Source: Ferrovibrio sp046297895 (GTDB lineage: Bacteria > Pseudomonadota > Alphaproteobacteria > Ferrovibrionales > Ferrovibrionaceae). Taken from it: 64,000 nt of DNA. The DNA lies in the NCBI RefSeq assembly GCF_046297895.1, contig NZ_JBKBHC010000008.1:62001-126000 (forward strand). Reading direction: 5' to 3'. The notes beneath the pieces are model-generated. The model was given only the letters and a program-made list of their open reading frames with translations, had not been told where the DNA came from and searched no databases. The position numbers were made by a program, and so were the translations under genes. The first letter of the stretch is position 1, and each line of letters starts with the position of its first letter. Below, piece by piece: positions 59,184-64,000 of the stretch.

Positions 59184-60530
59184 ATGAAATCGACAGGGAA
59201 ACTCGCGCGCCTTGCGCTCGCGCTGATTGCCGGCACGGCCGTGGTGGCCCCCGGCCTTGCCGCGCAGGCGCAGGACAACCGCATCGAGATCCAGTGGTGG
59301 CACGCGATGACCGGCGCCCTGAACGAGCGGGTGAACGAGGTCGCCGAAGGTTTCAACAAGGGCCAGAGCAAGTACAAGGTCGTTGCCGTCAACAAGGGCA
59401 GCTACCCCGAGACGCTAACCGCTGCCATGGCCGCCTTCCGCGCCGGCAAGGGCCCCCATATCGTGCAGGTCTTCGAAGTCGGCACCGGCACGATGATGGC
59501 CTCGCGCGCCGCGATCAAGCCCGTGTATCAGCTGATGGCCGAGAACGGCTACAAGTTCGACCCCGGTTCCTACATCACCGCGGTGACCGGCTATTACAGC
59601 ACCTCGGACGGCAAGATGCTGTCCTATCCGTTCAATTCCTCCACGCCGGTGATGTATTACAACAAGGACGCCTTCGAAAAGGCCGGCCTTGACCCGAACA
59701 AGCCGCCGAAGACCTGGCAGGAATTCGAGCCCATGCTGCGGAAGCTGAAGGCTTCGGGCAGCACCTGCCCGTTCCAGACCAACTGGCAGACCTGGGTGCA
59801 GCTGGAGAACTTCTCCGCGCTGCATAACGTGCCGTTTGCCAGCAAGTCGAACGGCTTCGACGGCTTCGACACCGAGCTGCAGTTCAACAGCCCGCTGCAT
59901 GTGCGCCACATCACCAACCTGGCCAACTGGATGAAGGAAGGCCTGATGGTGTATGGCGGCCGCAAGAACGAGGCGAATGCCAAGTTCGTATCGGGCGAAT
60001 GCGCAATCCATATGGAAAGCTCGGCCGGTTACGCCACCTTTGCCCGCGGCGCGAAGTTCAAGTGGGGCATCTCGATGCTGCCCTACTACAGCGACGTGCA
60101 GGGCGCGCCGCAGAACTCGATCATCGGCGGCGCCTCGCTGTGGGTGCTGGCCAAGCACAAGGCCGAGGAATACAAGGGCGTGGCCCAGTTCTTCGACTAT
60201 CTGTCGTCGACCGAGAACCAGGTCTGGTGGCACAAGGTGACCGGCTATCTGCCGATCACCCCGATGTCCTATGAAGCCACCAAGCAGCAGGGCTTCTATA
60301 ACGCCAATCCGGGCACGGACACCTCGGTTCAGCAGATGATGCTGAAGCCCCCGACCAACAACTCCAAGGGCCTGCGCCTGGGCAATTTCGTCCAGATCCG
60401 CGACGTGATGGACGAGGAGCTGGAAGCCGTCTGGTCGGGCAAGAAGTCGCCCAAGGAGGCGCTCGACGCCGCTGTGGAGCGCGGCAACCGCCTGCTCCGC
60501 CAGTTCGAGCGCGACGCCAAGCGCTCGTAA
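59184..60530 (+). CDS. ugpB: Glycerol-3-phosphate ABC transporter substrate-binding protein
   Basis: A periplasmic protein of 448 residues with signal peptide (1-30, ending AAQAQ). IEIQWWHAMTGALNERVNEVAEGFN, NSSTPVMYYNKDAFEKAGLDP and GGASLWVL are typical UgpB segments. It captures sn-glycerol-3-phosphate and glycerophosphodiesters for UgpAEC. GGAG precedes ATG 59184. A strong terminator between ugpB and ugpA probably keeps the binding protein in excess of the membrane parts. Confidence 0.93.
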   Translation: MKSTGKLARLALALIAGTAVVAPGLAAQAQDNRIEIQWWHAMTGALNERVNEVAEGFNKGQSKYKVVAVNKGSYPETLTAAMAAFRAGKGPHIVQVFEVGTGTMMASRAAIKPVYQLMAENGYKFDPGSYITAVTGYYSTSDGKMLSYPFNSSTPVMYYNKDAFEKAGLDPNKPPKTWQEFEPMLRKLKASGSTCPFQTNWQTWVQLENFSALHNVPFASKSNGFDGFDTELQFNSPLHVRHITNLANWMKEGLMVYGGRKNEANAKFVSGECAIHMESSAGYATFARGAKFKWGISMLPYYSDVQGAPQNSIIGGASLWVLAKHKAEEYKGVAQFFDYLSSTENQVWWHKVTGYLPITPMSYEATKQQGFYNANPGTDTSVQQMMLKPPTNNSKGLRLGNFVQIRDVMDEELEAVWSGKKSPKEALDAAVERGNRLLRQFERDAKRS

Positions 60531-60552
60531 TGAGTTAACCCTCACTCAAGCG

Positions 60553-60592
60553 GAAGCCCGCGCCTTGACTCTTTAAGGCGCGGGCTTCTTTT
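60553..60592 (+). terminator. Strong terminator between ugpB and ugpA
   Basis: GAAGCCCGCGCCTT and AAGGCGCGGGCTTC form a perfect 14-bp stem with an 8-base loop, then TTTTA. The ugpA ATG is only 11 bp further, so ugpAEC depend on read-through. Confidence 0.88.
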
Positions 60593-60602
60593 ATGGCGCC
60601 CC

Positions 60603-61484
60603 ATGGAAAAACGAGTCGTCTTTCATAACCGGTATCTGCCGTATCTGCTGGTCGCCCCGCAGATCGCCATCACCGTGGTCTTCTTCTTCTGGCCCGCCAG
60701 CCAGGCCGTCGTGCAGTCGGTACTGCGCGAGGATGCCTTCGGCACCAGCAGCTATTTCGTCGGGCTGGAGAATTTCGCCGCCCTGTTCGAAGACGACTAT
60801 TACCTGAATTCTTTCAGGATCACCGCGCTGTTCAGCACGCTGGTCACCACGCTGGGCCTGAGCATCTCGCTGCTGCTGGCCGTCACGGCCGACCGCCTGA
60901 TCCGTGGCGCGATGGTCTACAAGACCCTGCTGATATGGCCCTATGCCGTCGCCCCGGCGGTGGCCGGCGCGCTGTGGGGCTTCGTCTTCCTGCCCGGCCC
61001 TGGCGTCTTCGCATGGCTGCTGGGGCAGATGGGCGTAGACTGGAATTTCCACCTCAAGGGTGGTCAGGCGATGTTCGTCGTCGTCGTGGCTGCCACATGG
61101 AAGCAGATTTCCTACAATTTCCTTTTCTTCCTCGCCGGCCTGCAGGCGATCCCGAAATCGCTGATCGAAGCGGCTGCCATCGACGGCGCCAGGCCATTCC
61201 GTCGTTTCTGGACTATCGTGTTGCCGATGCTGTCGCCGACGCTGTTCTTCCTGATCGTCGTCAACGTGGTCTATGCCTTCTTCGAAACCTTCGGCGTGAT
61301 CCACTCGCTGACCCGCGGCGGCCCGGCCAAGTCGACCGAGATCCTGGTCTACAAGGTCTGGTATGACGGCTTCGAGGCACAGGACCTGGGTGGCTCGGCC
61401 GCCCAGTCGGTGATCCTGATGGCCATCGTGATCGGCCTGACCGTGATCCAGTTCCGCTACATCGAACGCAAAGTGCATTACTGA
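60603..61484 (+). CDS. ugpA: Glycerol-3-phosphate ABC transporter permease UgpA
   Basis: A permease of 293 residues with six membrane helices of the MalF type. The coupling loop EAAAIDGARPFRRFWTIVLPMLSP (EAA motif) contacts UgpC. It begins MEKRVVFHNRYLPYLLVAPQ. The stop overlaps the ugpE start (TGATG). Confidence 0.93.
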   Translation: MEKRVVFHNRYLPYLLVAPQIAITVVFFFWPASQAVVQSVLREDAFGTSSYFVGLENFAALFEDDYYLNSFRITALFSTLVTTLGLSISLLLAVTADRLIRGAMVYKTLLIWPYAVAPAVAGALWGFVFLPGPGVFAWLLGQMGVDWNFHLKGGQAMFVVVVAATWKQISYNFLFFLAGLQAIPKSLIEAAAIDGARPFRRFWTIVLPMLSPTLFFLIVVNVVYAFFETFGVIHSLTRGGPAKSTEILVYKVWYDGFEAQDLGGSAAQSVILMAIVIGLTVIQFRYIERKVHY

Positions 61485-62341
61485 TGATCGAGCGTCGCCC
61501 CATAGCCGATGCGGTCGGCCACCTGATCATGCTGGCGGCGATATTCATCGTCGCCTTCCCGATCTACCTGGCGATCATTGCGGCCTCGCACACGATCCAG
61601 GATGTGTCGCAGACGCCGATGCCGCTGCTGCCCGGCGCCGAATTGATCACCAACACGGCCCGCGCCCTGTTCGACGGACCGCAACTGGTGGGCGTCAGCG
61701 GCGCCACGCCGGCCATCGTGCTGCTGATGAACAGCTTCATCATGGCGATCTCGATCGCGGTGGGCAAAATCATCATCTCGCTGCTCTCGGCCTTCGCCAT
61801 CGTCTATTTCCGTTTTCCGCTGAAGAACTTTTTCTTCTGGATGATCTTCATCACCCTGATGCTGCCGGTCGAGGTGCGCATCATTCCGACCTACAAGATC
61901 GTTGCCGATCTCGGTCTGCTTGATACCTATACCGGCCTGATCCTGCCGCTGATCGCATCGGCCACCGCCACGTTCCTGTTCCGCCAGTTCTTCATGACCG
62001 TGCCGGACGAACTGGTGGAGGCGGCCCGCATCGACGGCGCCGGCCCGATGCGCTTCTTCTGGGACGTGCTGGTGCCGCTGACCCGCACCAGCATCGCCGC
62101 AATGTTCGTGATCCAGTTCATCTACGGCTGGAACCAGTATCTCTGGCCGCTGCTGATCGCATCGGACTACAAATACCAGACCATCGTGCTGGCGATCGGT
62201 CGCCTGATCCGGGCGCCGGATGCCTTCTACGAATGGCCGGTGATCATGGGCATGGCCGTGCTGGCCCTGCTGCCGCCCGTGGTGGTGGTGGTGCTGATGC
62301 AGCGTTGGTTCGTCAAAGGTCTTGTTGAAACGGAAAAGTGA
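61484..62341 (+). CDS. ugpE: Glycerol-3-phosphate ABC transporter permease UgpE
   Basis: A permease of 285 residues with six membrane helices of the MalG type. The EAA loop reads VEAARIDGAGPMRFFWDVLVPL. It starts MIERRPIADAVGHLIML and pairs with UgpA. Translationally coupled to ugpA; ugpC follows after 9 bp. Confidence 0.93.
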   Translation: MIERRPIADAVGHLIMLAAIFIVAFPIYLAIIAASHTIQDVSQTPMPLLPGAELITNTARALFDGPQLVGVSGATPAIVLLMNSFIMAISIAVGKIIISLLSAFAIVYFRFPLKNFFFWMIFITLMLPVEVRIIPTYKIVADLGLLDTYTGLILPLIASATATFLFRQFFMTVPDELVEAARIDGAGPMRFFWDVLVPLTRTSIAAMFVIQFIYGWNQYLWPLLIASDYKYQTIVLAIGRLIRAPDAFYEWPVIMGMAVLALLPPVVVVVLMQRWFVKGLVETEK

Positions 62342-62350
62342 GCGCCCGTC

Positions 62351-63424
62351 ATGGCGAAGGTGACGCTGAAAAGCGTGAAAAAGAATTATGGCCCGGTGCG
62401 GGCGATCCATGGCGTCGACATGGAGATCAAGGATGGCGAGTTCATCGTCATCGTCGGTCCGTCGGGCTGCGGCAAGTCGACCCTGCTGCGCATGATCGCC
62501 GGTCTGGAGGCGATCACCGAGGGGGAAATCCATATCGGCGACCGGGTGGTCAACAACATCGAACCCGCTGATCGCGACATCGCCATGGTGTTCCAGAATT
62601 ACGCGCTCTATCCGCATATGAGCGTGTACGAGAACATGTCTTACGGCCTGCGCATCCGCGGCATGAGCAAACCCGACATCGAAAAGCGGGTCCAGCGCGC
62701 CGCCGAGATCCTACAGCTGCAGCCCTACCTGCAACGCAAGCCGCGCGAATTGTCGGGCGGCCAGCGCCAGCGCGTCGCCATGGGCCGCGCCATCGTGCGC
62801 GAACCCAGCGTGTTCCTGTTCGACGAACCGCTGTCCAACCTTGATGCCAAGCTGCGCGTGCAGATGCGGCTGGAGATCAAGCGCCTGCACCAGCAGCTGG
62901 GCGTCACCTCGATCTATGTGACGCATGACCAGGTCGAGGCCATGACGCTGGCCGACCGGCTGGTGGTGATGAACCAGGGCCGCGCCGACCAGATCGGTTC
63001 GCCACAGGAGGTCTACAATCATCCAGCCACCACCTATGTCGGCGGCTTCATCGGTTCGCCGGCGATGAATTTCATGAAATGCCGTATCGACGGTAGAGAG
63101 GCCAGACTGGCCGACGAGGTTATCCTGCCGCTTCCCGCCGGATGGTCAGTACCGACCGCTGACTACACATTGGGCATCCGCCCCGAGAATCTGCGTATTG
63201 CCAGGGCCGGGGAGACGCCGCACCTGATGCTGGATGTCGACGTGGCCGAGGAACTTGGCGCCGACACCTTGCTGCACGGCAAGATCGCCGGCGAGGAAAT
63301 CGTGGTTCGCGTGCCAAGCCATGCCGGTTTCCACGACCATTCCCGCCCGGGCCTGGTGGTGGATATCGCGCGCCTGCACCTGTTCGATCGCGAGAGTGGT
63401 CTGCGCATCGCCACGCCGGCCTGA
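62351..63424 (+). CDS. ugpC: Glycerol-3-phosphate ABC transporter ATPase UgpC
   Basis: An ATPase of 357 residues. Walker A VGPSGCGKSTLL, signature ELSGGQRQRVAMGRAIV, Walker B VFLFDEPLSNLD and the H-loop VTHDQVEAM are intact. The C-terminal TOBE domain (about 235-357) is regulatory in this MalK-like family. Last gene of the ugp operon. Confidence 0.93.
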   Translation: MAKVTLKSVKKNYGPVRAIHGVDMEIKDGEFIVIVGPSGCGKSTLLRMIAGLEAITEGEIHIGDRVVNNIEPADRDIAMVFQNYALYPHMSVYENMSYGLRIRGMSKPDIEKRVQRAAEILQLQPYLQRKPRELSGGQRQRVAMGRAIVREPSVFLFDEPLSNLDAKLRVQMRLEIKRLHQQLGVTSIYVTHDQVEAMTLADRLVVMNQGRADQIGSPQEVYNHPATTYVGGFIGSPAMNFMKCRIDGREARLADEVILPLPAGWSVPTADYTLGIRPENLRIARAGETPHLMLDVDVAEELGADTLLHGKIAGEEIVVRVPSHAGFHDHSRPGLVVDIARLHLFDRESGLRIATPA

Positions 63425-63434
63425 GGCCACGGCG

Positions 63435-63848
63435 TCAGTACAGGCTTATCTCACCAGTATAGTTGTCTGAGCTCCGCAAGTTCGGCCTGGCCTCCTCGGC
63501 CGTGCGGCTGAGCGAGCCGCAACTGTATGTCACCCGCACGGGAGCTGACAGCGAACAGGAAAACAGGTCGGTGACATTCCACTTCAACTGTGGATCGCTG
63601 CAATGCTTTTGAACCAGCGCCCGGACCTGCTCGGCGGTATGTAGCGTACTATTGTAGCAGATCGAGAAAAAGGGCCGCCCAGTGGCAGGATCGTTGGCCC
63701 AGCGTAGGAATCCTTGTTGATAGATGCCGACATCTTCCTGCCTGAAACGGCCGAGATAGTATGGTTCAGACACTGGCCCCGAGCAGCCGGCCAGAATGGC
63801 CGCCAGAGCCGGTCCGCCCAAAACTAGGGATAGGGATGCGCGCGTCAT
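63435..63848 (-). CDS. Small lipoprotein, unrecognised
   Basis: A protein of 137 residues with a lipoprotein signal (MTRASLSLVLGGPALAAILAGC, lipobox LAGC). The mature part has five cysteines (ICYN, KHCSDP, FSCSLS, YSCGS), which could form disulfides. ATG 63848 is chosen because the signal starts there; an upstream frame to 63932 adds a non-signal extension. It is convergent with ugpC. Confidence 0.65.
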   Translation of the reverse strand: MTRASLSLVLGGPALAAILAGCSGPVSEPYYLGRFRQEDVGIYQQGFLRWANDPATGRPFFSICYNSTLHTAEQVRALVQKHCSDPQLKWNVTDLFSCSLSAPVRVTYSCGSLSRTAEEARPNLRSSDNYTGEISLY

Positions 63849-63976
63849 GCCGGCAGTTTGCCGCGCGGCCACAAGAACGGCAAGGCCGGCCCCTGACAAA
63901 TCAGCCATGGTTCGGGCATAATTGAGCGGCAAATTTCCGGTGCCCGCCCACTCGTGCGGGCCGATTCGAGGATGAC

Positions 63977-64000
63977 ATGACCTGGCAGGGCGTACCGGTC
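63977..64000 (+). CDS. Start of a gene cut by the window edge
   Basis: ATG 63977 follows GAGGATGAC, a good ribosome site, and encodes MTWQGVPV before the window ends. Eight residues are too few to name a family. A hairpin-like GCCCGCCCACTCGTGCGGGC lies just upstream. Confidence 0.35.

Overview
This 64 kb window comes from a high-GC Alphaproteobacterium, probably of the Rhodospirillales type. The evidence is a protocatechuate 3,4-dioxygenase pair, LysR/Rrf2/CrbSR-type regulators, a Zur-type box over znuCBA, short REP-like palindromes typical of the class, and the anaerobic ubiquinone genes ubiTUV. I cannot name a genus from sequence alone.

Positions 1 to about 17,460 are accessory DNA of lower GC. 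It contains the hxsC/hxsB radical-SAM maturases of a His-Xaa-Ser peptide system, an unrecognised gene and a HEPN-domain gene, and a 1266-residue protein with a restriction-nuclease-like N-terminus, TPR repeats and a probable PIN-like C-terminus. Next come a dienelactone-hydrolase-like lipoprotein, an XRE regulator, DUF3768, a very short tyrosine recombinase, and a P4-satellite-like block (replication-protein candidate, AlpA-like regulator, P4-type integrase). The right edge carries a sequence matching the 3' end of a tRNA-Ser gene (17446-17460), read as an attachment site. The left end of the island lies outside the window.

From 17.5 kb the sequence is core-like and GC-rich: lysR with divergent pcaHG; a diguanylate cyclase; a malonyl-CoA synthetase; mtgA; a CrbS/CrbR-like sensor and regulator; bioB; and an MFS transporter. 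A second, smaller AT-richer insert (about 33.1-36.8 kb) carries an IetAS-type AAA ATPase/subtilase defence pair. It is followed by lysoplasmalogenase, malate dehydrogenase, a short-chain dehydrogenase, an Rrf2 regulator with a methyltransferase, and scoAB.

From 45 kb the window holds leuA with a leucine-rich leader peptide, the ubiTUV operon behind an FNR/FixK-type box, and a P-II protein. A PAS protein behind a second FNR-type box follows, then the zinc transporter znuCBA with a Zur-like box and a small membrane ORF, PBP1A, a hydrolase, a Bcr/CflA pump and a YgjP-type metalloprotease. A Pho-box-preceded ugpBAEC glycerol-3-phosphate importer comes near the end.

The core genes suggest a facultatively anaerobic, aromatic-acid-degrading bacterium. 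The most novel material is at the left. Two operons (hxsBC and the HEPN operon) share a near-identical palindrome upstream, suggesting common control of a peptide-maturation system and a putative HEPN effector.
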